56,362 bases of DNA from an uncultured Oscillospiraceae bacterium. Lineage in GTDB: Bacteria > Bacillota > Clostridia > Oscillospirales > Oscillospiraceae. Positions 1-7,604 of the stretch are shown in pieces. The notes below the pieces were generated by a model that saw only the letters and a list, made by a program, of their open reading frames with translations, made no database searches and was not told the DNA's origin. The stretch's first letter is position 1; every line of letters begins with the position of its first letter. Where the stretch lies: NCBI GenBank assembly GCA_910579775.1, contig CAJTUE010000008.1:30108-86469 (forward strand), in the 5' to 3' direction. Position numbers and translations under genes: made by a program.

Positions 1-111
1 AAGCTACGCCGACCTAAGAAAAATAACTGACGCAATAGGCCTATAAATTCAGAAAGCAGTGTGTCAGTAATAGCTAAATTCACTTCAAATTAGATATCGT
101 GAAACGCATTA
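1..111. other. Edge stretch with no recognised feature
   Basis: AT-rich sequence between the window edge and the tRNA-Pro terminator. I see no credible reading frame with a ribosome binding site, no RNA gene and no clear repeat in it. Confidence 0.5.
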
Positions 112-148
112 AAAAAGTGACCAGAAACTAAGTTTCTGGTCACTTTTT
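112..148 (-). terminator. Rho-independent terminator of tRNA-Pro
   Basis: A perfect 17-bp inverted repeat (112-128 and 132-148) with a 3-nt loop directly follows the tRNA 3' CCA on the minus strand and ends in a T run. Confidence 0.85.
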
Positions 149-224
149 GGTCCGAGTGGCGGGACTTGAACCCACGGCCTCTTGACCCCCAGTCAAGCGC
201 GATACCAAACTTCGCCACACCCGG
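148..224 (-). tRNA. tRNA-Pro (anticodon GGG)
   Basis: A 77-nt cloverleaf on the minus strand. The acceptor stem pairs CCGGGTG with CACTCGG, the discriminator is A, and CCA is encoded. The anticodon stem CTTGA/TCAAG encloses the loop CTGGGGG, giving anticodon GGG, which reads CCC and CCT proline codons. The T arm carries the usual GGTTCAA-type loop. It stands alone, followed by its own terminator. Confidence 0.95.
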
Positions 225-319
225 ATATTCACTTTTCCCGTAGGAACTTTAGTATTCTACCACACTCCCCTTCATCTTGCAACCCCCTTTTTAAAATTTC
301 TTCCTCAAATTTGTCCGAC

Positions 320-781
320 TCAGACGGACAGGGGGGTACAGGTGATCTCTCCCCCCTCTTCCCAGGTGAGCAGGGCGGCGCAACCGTCCTGGGCCGCGCC
401 GGGGTTGACCGCCAGAAGGCCGTCGTAGTCCTCACAAAACTTCCGGTGGGTATGACCAAAGAGCAGCAGGTCCGCCCGGACTGCCTGCGCCGCCTTCACT
501 GCCAGACCCACGCCCGTTTTGACCCCTTGGGTATGGCCGTGCATATAGAGAATGGTCTTCCCCTCCAGGAAGGCTACGTTTTCCGGCTCGAGGGCGCCGC
601 TGTTCCAGTCGCAATTGCCCGCCACCCGATAGAAGGGGGTGCGCGGGTACAGCTCCGCCAGCCGCTCTCCGTCCCGGACCACATCCCCCAGGTGGAACAC
701 GGCGTCGGGCACATAACGTTCCATCAGCTCCTGCATGGGGCCTACCCGCCCGTGAGAGTCAGAAAACACCAATATCCGCAT
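320..781 (-). CDS. YfcE/MJ0936-family metallophosphoesterase
   Basis: A 153-residue calcineurin-like phosphoesterase that fits the small YfcE/MJ0936 family of metal-dependent phosphodiesterases. The visible motifs are in family order: D8-x-H10 in SDSHGR, GD at 32-33, GNCD at 55-58, HGHT at 81-84 and GHTH at 109-112, which together form the two-metal site. I chose the ATG at 781 because AAGGAAGGTGA precedes it and the protein then begins at the first beta strand; the upstream extension of the frame has no such site. The physiological substrate cannot be read from sequence. It diverges from the small genes starting at 840. Confidence 0.88.
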   Translation of the reverse strand: MRILVFSDSHGRVGPMQELMERYVPDAVFHLGDVVRDGERLAELYPRTPFYRVAGNCDWNSGALEPENVAFLEGKTILYMHGHTQGVKTGVGLAVKAAQAVRADLLLFGHTHRKFCEDYDGLLAVNPGAAQDGCAALLTWEEGGEITCTPLSV

Positions 782-839
782 TTTGTAAGTCACCTTCCTT
801 GGAAAGTCACATATACTGGGTTTGAAAGGGGAGATCTTC

Positions 840-1115
840 ATGCCTGACCACGATCCACTCAACGCCCTCAAGCAGGACCCGCAGGCCGCCGCCCTGCTCT
901 CCGATCCCAAAGCTCTTTCCGCCCTTTTGGGGAGCAAGGAGGCTCAGACTGTCGCCAGATTGCTTCAACAGGCAGGGGCCACGCAGCTCCAGACCGCCGC
1001 CCAGGCGGCAGTCTCCGGCCACCCGGAGGCGCTGGGCCACATTCTGAAAAACGTCTCCAAAACCGCGGACGGCAAGGCCGCCATGGAGGCACTGGAGCAG
1101 AGGGGAAGGGGTTAG
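840..1115 (+). CDS. Small helical protein of unknown function (first of three)
   Basis: A 91-residue soluble protein rich in Ala, Leu and Gln, with no signal peptide or membrane segment; it should be mostly alpha-helical. The ATG at 840 is preceded by AAAGGGGAG with a 6-nt gap, so I prefer it to the in-frame TTG at 822, which lies upstream of that site. It is the first of three closely spaced genes (840-1910) and probably shares their transcript. I do not recognise the family; a role in the cell envelope or sporulation would be a guess. Confidence 0.65.
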   Translation: MPDHDPLNALKQDPQAAALLSDPKALSALLGSKEAQTVARLLQQAGATQLQTAAQAAVSGHPEALGHILKNVSKTADGKAAMEALEQRGRG

Positions 1116-1150
1116 AGCCCGAAACATCCATGCCCGGAGGGGAGGTCAGT

Positions 1151-1594
1151 ATGGCGGAATTTGAGGAAACACTAGGCGCGATCCTGAACGATCCCCAGGC
1201 AATGGGGCAGATCATGGCGCTGGCCCGCACTTTGAGCGGCGACTCCGCTCCATCCACCGAGCATCCACCGTCCCCCTCCTCCACCTCCCTACCGCAGACG
1301 GAGCCTCAAGAGGCGGTGTTTGAACCTGTGACCTTCGAGGAACCGCAGGAGGCCCCGGACGCCACCGCCTCCGGGGGGCTCAATATCGACCCCCGCCTAC
1401 TCCAGCTGGGGATGCGGGCCATTGCCGCCTACCGGGACCCCAACGATGAAAAGGCCGCGCTCCTACAGGCACTTCGGCCCTTTGTCAAGGAGGAACGGTT
1501 CAGCAAGGTGGATAAGGCAGTGCAGATCGCCAGGATCTCCAAGGCCATCCGGGCGGTGCTGGACGGCATCAAAGGAGGCGGTCAGGGTGTATAA
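1151..1594 (+). CDS. Unknown protein, second gene of the three-gene cluster
   Basis: A 147-residue protein. The N-terminal 30 residues look helical, followed by a Pro/Ser/Thr/Glu-rich linker (about 38-80) and a helical C-terminal half containing FVKEERFSKVDKAV. No transmembrane segment. I chose the ATG at 1151, preceded by GGAGGT, over an upstream in-frame ATG at 1130. Its last codons overlap the start of the third gene by 8 nt, implying translational coupling. The compositional linker suggests a two-part adaptor, but no function is recognisable. Confidence 0.65.
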   Translation: MAEFEETLGAILNDPQAMGQIMALARTLSGDSAPSTEHPPSPSSTSLPQTEPQEAVFEPVTFEEPQEAPDATASGGLNIDPRLLQLGMRAIAAYRDPNDEKAALLQALRPFVKEERFSKVDKAVQIARISKAIRAVLDGIKGGGQGV

Positions 1595-1910
1595 CCGTTA
1601 TATCCCTATACAGGCCCACTACGAGGCCGCCCAGCCGCCACGGAGCGGTCAACAACAGGCAAGCGCTTCCGCCCCCCGGCGGCAGACCGGCGGTCTGGGC
1701 TCCCTGCTCAGCGGCCTGAAGGAAGGCATGGGAGACGGCCTGAGTCAGACCGTCTCTGATCTGCTTAAAAGCTTCCATCTGGACGATCTGGATCTGGGCG
1801 ATATCCTGCTGGCCCTCATCGTCCTTTTGCTCATTCTGGAGGACGGAGACAGCCTGGACGTGATCATCACCCTGGGGCTGATGCTGCTGTTCAGCCTGGG
1901 AGAGCGGTAG
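1587..1910 (+). CDS. Small membrane-associated protein, third gene of the cluster
   Basis: A 107-residue protein starting at GTG 1587, supported by AAAGGAGG with a 6-nt gap and by overlap with the preceding gene. Residues 1-40 are polar; residues about 70-104 hold two hydrophobic stretches separated by an acidic EDGDSLD turn, compatible with a hairpin membrane anchor. The 3' end overlaps the convergent gene ending at 1891 by 20 bp. The order (soluble helical, linker protein, membrane hairpin) suggests that the three act together at the membrane; function unknown. Confidence 0.65.
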   Translation: MYNRYIPIQAHYEAAQPPRSGQQQASASAPRRQTGGLGSLLSGLKEGMGDGLSQTVSDLLKSFHLDDLDLGDILLALIVLLLILEDGDSLDVIITLGLMLLFSLGER

Positions 1911-2652
1911 TGTGGAGCACCGTTCCATCGGGAAGGGCAAAGGTCTGGCCCGGAGTGGCGGGAGTCTCCACGGTGTAACCGCTCATGCGGTAAAAGACCT
2001 CCTCCCCCTTGCGGCTCTCAGCGTGGACCAAAAGTCCGGTGTCCACCGAGATCCAATACTCCTCCACATAGCTTAAGTCTTCTACCTCCACGGCTACATA
2101 AACGCAGGGCAGCTCACCGCTGGCGGCGTAGCGGGCGTCCACGATATCGCTCTGGACCACCGCCAGCACATCCTCATAGGTGGGCAGACGCTGGGACAGG
2201 TCGGCACTGCGCTCCTGGGCGGGGTACTCCTGCCAGGAGCGCTGGTCGTCGTACCAAACGTAGCGCTTCTCCTCCCCCACGATGGTGTGGCGCACCCGAC
2301 CGTCCGGCAGGGTCGCTGTGACCCGGGTCCAGCCGCCGTCCACCACCACCTGGGCGGTGGTCTTGCCCACTGTACCGTCCTCCCCGGTGGTCTCTACCGT
2401 GAGGGTACGGGCGTAGCTCTCCGGCCGCTCCAGGGTGGCCACCACCCGCTGGACCGTATCCACCGTGACCTCCACCCGCTGGTAGTCCCCCGCCGTACTG
2501 GCGGGCGTGGACGCTGAAGGGGTAGGGGTCAGGGTGGGGAGGATCACGCTGGGGGTCTTATGGAGCCAGTTGACGGAAAAGGCGGAAAACAGCGCCACAG
2601 CCATCACCACGGCCACCAAGACGGCGACCAGATTGCGGTGTCGTTTGTCCAT
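1891..2652 (-). CDS. Membrane-anchored extracytoplasmic protein, LolA-like fold possible
   Basis: A 253-residue protein with an N-terminal hydrophobic anchor (about 8-30), a Thr/Pro/Ser-rich linker (about 35-55) and an exported domain of repeated beta strands. There is no lipobox cysteine, so it is likely an uncleaved signal anchor. The strand pattern, with a YWISVDTGLL segment, resembles outer-membrane-lipoprotein-sorting (LolA-type) folds seen in Firmicutes lipoproteins; this is a resemblance only. The ATG at 2652 has AAAGGAGG upstream. It lies 15 bp downstream of mnaA on the same strand and is probably the last gene of the wall-glycan run. Confidence 0.65.
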   Translation of the reverse strand: MDKRHRNLVAVLVAVVMAVALFSAFSVNWLHKTPSVILPTLTPTPSASTPASTAGDYQRVEVTVDTVQRVVATLERPESYARTLTVETTGEDGTVGKTTAQVVVDGGWTRVTATLPDGRVRHTIVGEEKRYVWYDDQRSWQEYPAQERSADLSQRLPTYEDVLAVVQSDIVDARYAASGELPCVYVAVEVEDLSYVEEYWISVDTGLLVHAESRKGEEVFYRMSGYTVETPATPGQTFALPDGTVLHTTALPG

Positions 2653-2667
2653 GGCGCTGGGCCTCCT

Positions 2668-3783
2668 TTACGAAAAGTATTCCTGGATCGCCGCCGCGAT
2701 CCGCCTGCAGGCCGTGCCGTCCCCGTAGGGATTGGCGGCATGGGCCATGGCGGCGTAGGCTCCCTCGTCGGTAAGCAGCTCTCGCGTCATGGCGAGGATG
2801 TCCTCCTTCTTCACCCCCGCCAGCTTCACCGTACCGGCGATGACCGCCTCGGGCCGCTCGGTCTCCCGGCGAAGGACAAGCACCGGCTTGCCCAGGGAGG
2901 GGGCCTCCTCCTGGAGCCCGCCGGAGTCGGTAAGCACCAGATGGCACCGGGCCATAAGGTTGTGCATATCCGCCACGTCCACCGGGGGGATAAGCCGGAC
3001 GTTGGGCAGACCGTCCAGGTGACGGTGGGCCGCCTCCTGGACCACTGGGGACAGGTGGACGGGATAAACCAGCTCAACATCGTCAAATTCCCGGGCGACT
3101 TCCGCCAGGGCGGACAGGATGTCCTCCATGGGCTGGCCGTAGTTCTCCCGCCGGTGGCAGGTGACCAAAATGACCCGCTTTTTTTCAAAGTCCAGTTCAC
3201 GAAGAGCCGACTCGGCAAAGGTATAGTCCTCCTTCACCGTAGTCTGAAGGGCGTCAATGACGGTGTTGCCCGTCTGATAGACCCCTTGGGTGATCCCCTC
3301 CCGGCGGAGGTTTTCCACATTGGCCTCGGTGGGACAGAAGTGAAGCGCGGCAATGCGACTCACCAGGCAACGGTTCATCTCCTCGGGGAAGGGAGAGTAT
3401 TTATCGTAAGTGCGCAGTCCCGCCTCCACGTGGCCCACGGGGATCTTACCGTAAAACGCCGCCAGGGCGCCTACAAAGGTGGTGGAGGTATCACCGTGGA
3501 CCAGCACCAGATCGGGCTTGGCTGCGGCCAGAACGCCCTCCATCCCGGTCAGCGCCTTGGCGGTGATGGTGAACAGGCTCTGGCGGGACTCCATAATATC
3601 CAAATCGTAATCCGGCTTCAGGCCAAAGATGTCCAGCACGCTGTCCAGCATCTGCCGGTGCTGGGCGGTAACGGCGCAGAGGCTTTCAAACGCCTCCTGC
3701 CGGGCCAGCTCCCGCACCAAGGGGATCATTTTGATGGCCTCGGGCCGGGTGCCGAACACCGAAAGGACCCGCAGTTTCTTCAT
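2668..3783 (-). CDS. mnaA: UDP-N-acetylglucosamine 2-epimerase (non-hydrolysing)
   Basis: A 371-residue cytoplasmic enzyme interconverting UDP-GlcNAc and UDP-ManNAc, which supplies ManNAc for teichoic-acid linkage units or other wall glycans. Family landmarks are clear: the N-terminal FGTRPEAIKM, the HGDTSTT segment, HVEAGLRTYD followed by FPEEMNR, the TCHRREN segment, and a C-terminal LTDSGGLQEEAP nucleotide-binding motif. Length is typical of WecB/MnaA. Its ATG overlaps the tagO stop in an ATGA arrangement, so the two are translationally coupled. The next enzyme of linkage-unit synthesis (TagA) is not in the window. Confidence 0.96.
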   Translation of the reverse strand: MKKLRVLSVFGTRPEAIKMIPLVRELARQEAFESLCAVTAQHRQMLDSVLDIFGLKPDYDLDIMESRQSLFTITAKALTGMEGVLAAAKPDLVLVHGDTSTTFVGALAAFYGKIPVGHVEAGLRTYDKYSPFPEEMNRCLVSRIAALHFCPTEANVENLRREGITQGVYQTGNTVIDALQTTVKEDYTFAESALRELDFEKKRVILVTCHRRENYGQPMEDILSALAEVAREFDDVELVYPVHLSPVVQEAAHRHLDGLPNVRLIPPVDVADMHNLMARCHLVLTDSGGLQEEAPSLGKPVLVLRRETERPEAVIAGTVKLAGVKKEDILAMTRELLTDEGAYAAMAHAANPYGDGTACRRIAAAIQEYFS

Positions 3784-4886
3784 GGCTCTTCCTCCCCTTC
3801 CCCGACCTCCTCTTCGTCGGTTTCAACTTCTCCGTCCGGTTCTTCCCGGTGAATACGCTTCTCGTTGTTGTTCAGATAGAGCCGCATGGCGATCCCTCCC
3901 GCCACGCAAAGGGCAAAGAGCACCAGCATGGCCCGCAGGGGCCCGGTGGTGGCCAGCACCACGGCGGACAAGCCCAGAATGGCGCTGATGATATAGAGGA
4001 TGGCCACCGCCTGCTTCTGGGAAAAGCCCATGTCGATGAGCCGATGGTGGACATGGCTGCGGTCCGCGTGCATAGGGGACTGCCCGTGGGCGATGCGGCG
4101 GACAAAGGCAAAGCAGGTGTCAAAAATGGGCAGGCCAAGCATGAGGAAGGGTACCACAAAGGAGATGAACATGTAGTGCTTAAACAGCCCTTGGATGGAG
4201 ATGACCCCCAGGGCAAAGCCCAGGAAGGTAGACCCCGTGTCCCCCATGAAGATCTTGGCGGGATTGAGGTTATAGGGCAAAAAGCCCAGACAGCCGCCCA
4301 CCAGCGCGGCCACCAGGATGGGGGTCTGGGCCTCCCGCATCAGCAGGGCGATGACCAGAAGGGTCATGGAGCTGATGGTGGACACACCGCAGGCCAAGCC
4401 GTCCAGTCCGTCGATAAGGTTGACCGCGTTGGTCACCCCCACGATCCAGATCACCGATACAGGGATAGACAGCCAACCCAAGGGGTAGGTGAACAGATGC
4501 TCGATCACATTGCCGGAAAACACCGCCACCAGAGCTGCCACGATCTGGACCAGAAATTTGAACTTGGCGGGCAGATCGTAGATATCGTCAAAGATACCCA
4601 GGATGACAATGATGACCGCGCCCAGCATCAGCCCCCGGATATGACTGTCCAGGGCGCCAAACATCAGAACGCTCACCAAAAAACCCAAAAAGATGGCCAG
4701 CCCGCCCATCCGGGGGATGGGGCGGGAGTGCATCCGCCGCTCCGGGTCCTTGTCCTTGTTGGGGTCGTCCACCGCCCCCACCCGAAAAGCCAGGGCCTTC
4801 ACAATGGGGGTGGTGATCAGCGCCACCATAAAAGAAACTCCCAGGGTACAGGCCACCAACCCCAACACTTCCAAACTGATATTCAT
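3780..4886 (-). CDS. tagO: Undecaprenyl-phosphate N-acetylglucosaminyl-1-phosphate transferase
   Basis: A 368-residue polytopic membrane enzyme of the MraY/WecA/TagO family, which moves GlcNAc-1-phosphate from UDP-GlcNAc to undecaprenyl phosphate, the first step of wall teichoic acid or related glycan synthesis. About ten or eleven hydrophobic segments are visible. Diagnostic motifs are IPRMGG near residue 56, the Asp-rich FDDIYDLPAKFK near 99, NLIDGLDGL near 157, GDTGS near 215 and HADRSHVHHRL near 275. The C-terminal 30 residues are strongly acidic (repeated Glu). It is coupled to mnaA downstream and follows trpS by 23 bp. Confidence 0.95.
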   Translation of the reverse strand: MNISLEVLGLVACTLGVSFMVALITTPIVKALAFRVGAVDDPNKDKDPERRMHSRPIPRMGGLAIFLGFLVSVLMFGALDSHIRGLMLGAVIIVILGIFDDIYDLPAKFKFLVQIVAALVAVFSGNVIEHLFTYPLGWLSIPVSVIWIVGVTNAVNLIDGLDGLACGVSTISSMTLLVIALLMREAQTPILVAALVGGCLGFLPYNLNPAKIFMGDTGSTFLGFALGVISIQGLFKHYMFISFVVPFLMLGLPIFDTCFAFVRRIAHGQSPMHADRSHVHHRLIDMGFSQKQAVAILYIISAILGLSAVVLATTGPLRAMLVLFALCVAGGIAMRLYLNNNEKRIHREEPDGEVETDEEEVGEGEEEP

Positions 4887-4909
4887 GCTTCTCCTGACCT
4901 CACTTGGCT

Positions 4910-5947
4910 TTAGGGTTCCGTAAAGCCCACCTTTTTATAGACCTTGCCCAGGGTCCTGCCCGCCACCCGGCGGGCGCGCTCCGCCCCGGCGCGGTAGACG
5001 CTCTGGAGATACGCCTTGTCCTTCAGCAGCCGCTCGGTCTCCTCCCGGATGGGACGCAGGGTCTCCACCACCGCCTCGCCCACGGCGGGCTTGAAGGCGC
5101 CGTAGCCCTGGCCGTCGAACTCCCGCTCGATGTCCTCATAGCTCTTGCCGGTGGCCGAGGCGTAGATCTGCATCAGATTGGCGACTCCCGGCTTGTTGGC
5201 CGGGTCATAGCGCACACAATGTTCCCGGTCGGAGTCGGTGACCGCCCGCTTGAACTTGCGCATGATGTCCTCCGGCTTCTCCATGAGGAACACGCAGCCC
5301 TCGGGCTGGGACTTGCTCATCTTGCTCTCCGGGGTGCTCAAGGACATAATGCGCGCCCCCACCTTGGCGATGTAGGGCTCGGGGACCTTGAACACGTCGC
5401 CGTAAACGCCGTTGAAACGGGTGGCGATGTCCCGGCAGATCTCCACGTGCTGCTTCTGGTCCTCCCCCACGGGAACAAAGTCCGGCTGATAGAGCAGGAT
5501 GTCCGCCGCCATGAGCACCGGGTAGGTGAAGAGCCCCGCGTTGATGTTGTCCGCGTTGCGGGCGGACTTGTCCTTGAACTGGGTCATGCGGGAGAGCTCT
5601 CCAAACATGGTGTAGCAGTCCAGCACCCAGCCCAGCTGACTGTGGGCGGGCACGTGGGACTGGATAAACAGCGTGCATTTTTCCGGGTCCAGGCCGCAGG
5701 CGATATAGTTGGCCAGCAGGGTGAGCACCCGCTTACGCAGCTGGGCGGGCTCCTGGCGCACGGTGATGGTGTGGAGATCGGCCAGGAAGAAATAGCAGTC
5801 AAACTCCTCGATCATGTCCGGCCAGTGGCGCAGGGGGCCCAGATAGTTGCCCAGGTGCAACTCGCCGCTGGGCTGGATGCCGGAGAGCATCACCTTTTTG
5901 CGGGGGACTGCCTCACCCGCTGTCATCGGATCAAAAACTTCTGCCAT
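4910..5947 (-). CDS. trpS: Tryptophanyl-tRNA synthetase
   Basis: A 345-residue class I aminoacyl-tRNA synthetase charging tRNA-Trp. It has the HIGH-type motif in SGELHLGNYLG (H31 to N34) and the KMSKS loop in ESKMSKSQPEG near residue 210; length fits bacterial TrpRS. I place the start at ATG 5947; a GTG at 5956 sits only 2 nt from AAGGAG and is less likely. Only about 70 bp, filled by the upstream gene's terminator, lie before it, so there is no T-box leader here. It is followed by tagO and mnaA in the same direction. Confidence 0.96.
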   Translation of the reverse strand: MAEVFDPMTAGEAVPRKKVMLSGIQPSGELHLGNYLGPLRHWPDMIEEFDCYFFLADLHTITVRQEPAQLRKRVLTLLANYIACGLDPEKCTLFIQSHVPAHSQLGWVLDCYTMFGELSRMTQFKDKSARNADNINAGLFTYPVLMAADILLYQPDFVPVGEDQKQHVEICRDIATRFNGVYGDVFKVPEPYIAKVGARIMSLSTPESKMSKSQPEGCVFLMEKPEDIMRKFKRAVTDSDREHCVRYDPANKPGVANLMQIYASATGKSYEDIEREFDGQGYGAFKPAVGEAVVETLRPIREETERLLKDKAYLQSVYRAGAERARRVAGRTLGKVYKKVGFTEP

Positions 5948-5967
5948 AAGGGTCACAGCTCCTTCTC

Positions 5968-5998
5968 AAAAAGCCGCCCGGGAGGAACCCGAGCGGCT
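5968..5998 (-). terminator. Terminator between the coiled-coil gene and trpS
   Basis: An 11-bp GC-rich stem with one G-T wobble closes on a short loop and is followed by five T on the minus strand. It lies after the gene ending at 6018 and just before trpS. Confidence 0.8.
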
Positions 5999-6017
5999 CT
6001 TGGGTGTTTGATGGATA

Positions 6018-6554
6018 TCAGCCGTCTATCTCCACGTCGTAGACAGGCTTGGCGGGGGCAGTCACACCGGCCGCGTTGCGGAAAGCAGACCGGGACTGGG
6101 AAATCTCCCGGCCAGCCTCGGCCACGGCCTCCTCCGCCCGGCGGAGGAGATCGTCGCAGTAGCTCTCGGCGGCGCGGCGCAGCTCTCTGGCCTGGGCCTC
6201 GGCCTGGCGGGTGACGTCGGTGGCCTTCTGCTCGCTTTGGCGCATGAGCTCACCGCTCTGCTGCTTGGCCAGGGTCATGAGCTGGTTCTCCCCCACCATC
6301 TGCTTGGCCTGCTCCTCCGCCTGCTTGCGGATAAGCTCCGCCTCCCGCTTGGCGGCGGCCAGGTAGTCGTTGCGGGTGGACAGAAGCTTGCGGGCCTCGG
6401 CAAATTCCACCGGGAACTGCGCCCGCACGTCGTCCAGAATATCCAGGGCCTTGTCCCGCTCCACCATGCACTTGTCCACGGTGAGGGGCACGCCCTTCGC
6501 CTCGTCGATCATCTCATAGAGCATATCCAACAGTTCTTCTACGCCAGTGGCCAT
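6018..6554 (-). CDS. Coiled-coil protein downstream of coaD
   Basis: A 178-residue protein dominated by a long Ala/Glu/Gln/Arg heptad region (about 55-160), predicted coiled coil and reminiscent of DivIVA or ATP-synthase-b-like helical proteins. No signal peptide or transmembrane segment. The N-terminal VEELLDMLYEMIDEAKGVP followed by DKCMVERDKALDILD is typical of a conserved clostridial protein found beside coaD; no activity is known to me. I chose ATG 6554 because GGGAGGT is 7 nt upstream; the ATG at 6560 would start almost inside that site. The start region abuts the coaD stop. Confidence 0.75.
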   Translation of the reverse strand: MATGVEELLDMLYEMIDEAKGVPLTVDKCMVERDKALDILDDVRAQFPVEFAEARKLLSTRNDYLAAAKREAELIRKQAEEQAKQMVGENQLMTLAKQQSGELMRQSEQKATDVTRQAEAQARELRRAAESYCDDLLRRAEEAVAEAGREISQSRSAFRNAAGVTAPAKPVYDVEIDG

Positions 6555-6559
6555 CGTCA

Positions 6560-7048
6560 TTACCTCCCACGATCCATTCTTTGTTGTACGTCCTCCATGA
6601 TCTCTCTGGGGACAAAATCGCTTAGGTCGGCCCCGTGCCGTCCCATTTCCTTCACCGCGCTGGAGCTGAGATAGGTATACTTCGCGCTGGAGGTGAGGAA
6701 CATGGTGTCAAGCCGGGGATTGAGCTTGCGGTTGATGAGGGCCATCTGGACCTCTTTTTCGTAGTCGGACACCGCCCGCAGACCCTTGACCAGGGTACAC
6801 GCCTTTTGGAGCCGGGCGTATTCCGCCACCAGGCCGGCGTACTGGTCGATCTCCACATTGGGGAGCTTTTCGGTGACCCGCTTCAAAAGCGCCACCCGCT
6901 CGTCGGGGGTAAACATCCCGCCGGGCTTTTCCGAGTTGACCATCACGCACACCACCAACCGGTCAAAGCACCGGGCGGCCCGCTTGATGATGTTCAGGTG
7001 GCCCAGGGTCACCGGATCGAAGCTGCCGGGGTAGATGGCGGTCTTCAT
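6560..7048 (-). CDS. coaD: Phosphopantetheine adenylyltransferase
   Basis: A 162-residue nucleotidyltransferase making dephospho-CoA from 4'-phosphopantetheine and ATP in coenzyme A synthesis. The N-terminal YPGSFDPVTLGHLNII carries the T/HxGH motif, and the C-terminal YTYLSSSAVKEMGRHGADLSDFVP is the usual substrate and ATP-binding segment. Length is standard. Start ATG 7048 is preceded by GGGAGGG and leaves only 2 bp after the rsmD stop, the conserved rsmD-coaD pairing. Confidence 0.96.
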   Translation of the reverse strand: MKTAIYPGSFDPVTLGHLNIIKRAARCFDRLVVCVMVNSEKPGGMFTPDERVALLKRVTEKLPNVEIDQYAGLVAEYARLQKACTLVKGLRAVSDYEKEVQMALINRKLNPRLDTMFLTSSAKYTYLSSSAVKEMGRHGADLSDFVPREIMEDVQQRMDRGR

Positions 7049-7050
7049 CG

Positions 7051-7599
7051 TCAGCCCTCCCGCCGATGGTAAAGTGTGAGCTTGATCTTGCCGTAGCGGT
7101 ATTCCCGGCCCATCTCGTAGGGCGGGGCCAGGGGCGGAAGGATCTCCTCCACCCCAGTTTCGCATACTATTATACCATGTTCCGCCACAATGTCAATTCC
7201 CGCAATGGCTTCCAGGGATTTTTCTGCCAGCCCCGTCCGGTAGGGCGGATCCAGGAAGATAAGGCCATACTTCCCCGGTTTGGAGGCAACAAAGGCCAGG
7301 GCGTCCCGCTGAAGGACCTCAAAGCGGTCCGGGTCAGCCACCGTCTTGGCGTTTTCCGCCGTGACCCTGGCCGCCTCCCTCTTCTGGTCCACAAAGGTGA
7401 CAAAGGCCGCGCCCCGGCTCAGGGCCTCGCAGCCCAGCTGCCCGGTGCCGGAGAAGAGATCCAACACCCGCCTGCCCTCAATGTCAAATTGAACGATGTT
7501 AAAAATGGATTCCTTCACCTTGTCGGTGGTGGGCCTGGTGTCCAGGCCGGGCAGGTCCTTCAGCCTCCTGCCCCGCGCCTCGCCGGAGATGATACGCAT
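7051..7599 (-). CDS. rsmD: 16S rRNA (guanine966-N2)-methyltransferase
   Basis: A 182-residue SAM-dependent methyltransferase that modifies 16S rRNA G966. It shows the family opening MRIISGEARGRRL, the TRPTTDKVKESIFN segment, the SAM-binding DLFSGTGQLGCEALSRGA and the catalytic DPPY. I take ATG 7599, about 10 nt after GGAAGGAG; the in-frame GTG at 7608 is too close to that site. It begins just past the uvrC stop and runs into coaD. Confidence 0.95.
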   Translation of the reverse strand: MRIISGEARGRRLKDLPGLDTRPTTDKVKESIFNIVQFDIEGRRVLDLFSGTGQLGCEALSRGAAFVTFVDQKREAARVTAENAKTVADPDRFEVLQRDALAFVASKPGKYGLIFLDPPYRTGLAEKSLEAIAGIDIVAEHGIIVCETGVEEILPPLAPPYEMGREYRYGKIKLTLYHRREG

Positions 7600-7604
7600 A
7601 CCGG

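Noticed and set aside
5948..6017. T-box or other riboswitch before trpS
   Set aside because: The gap is only about 70 bp and is filled by a terminator of the upstream gene.
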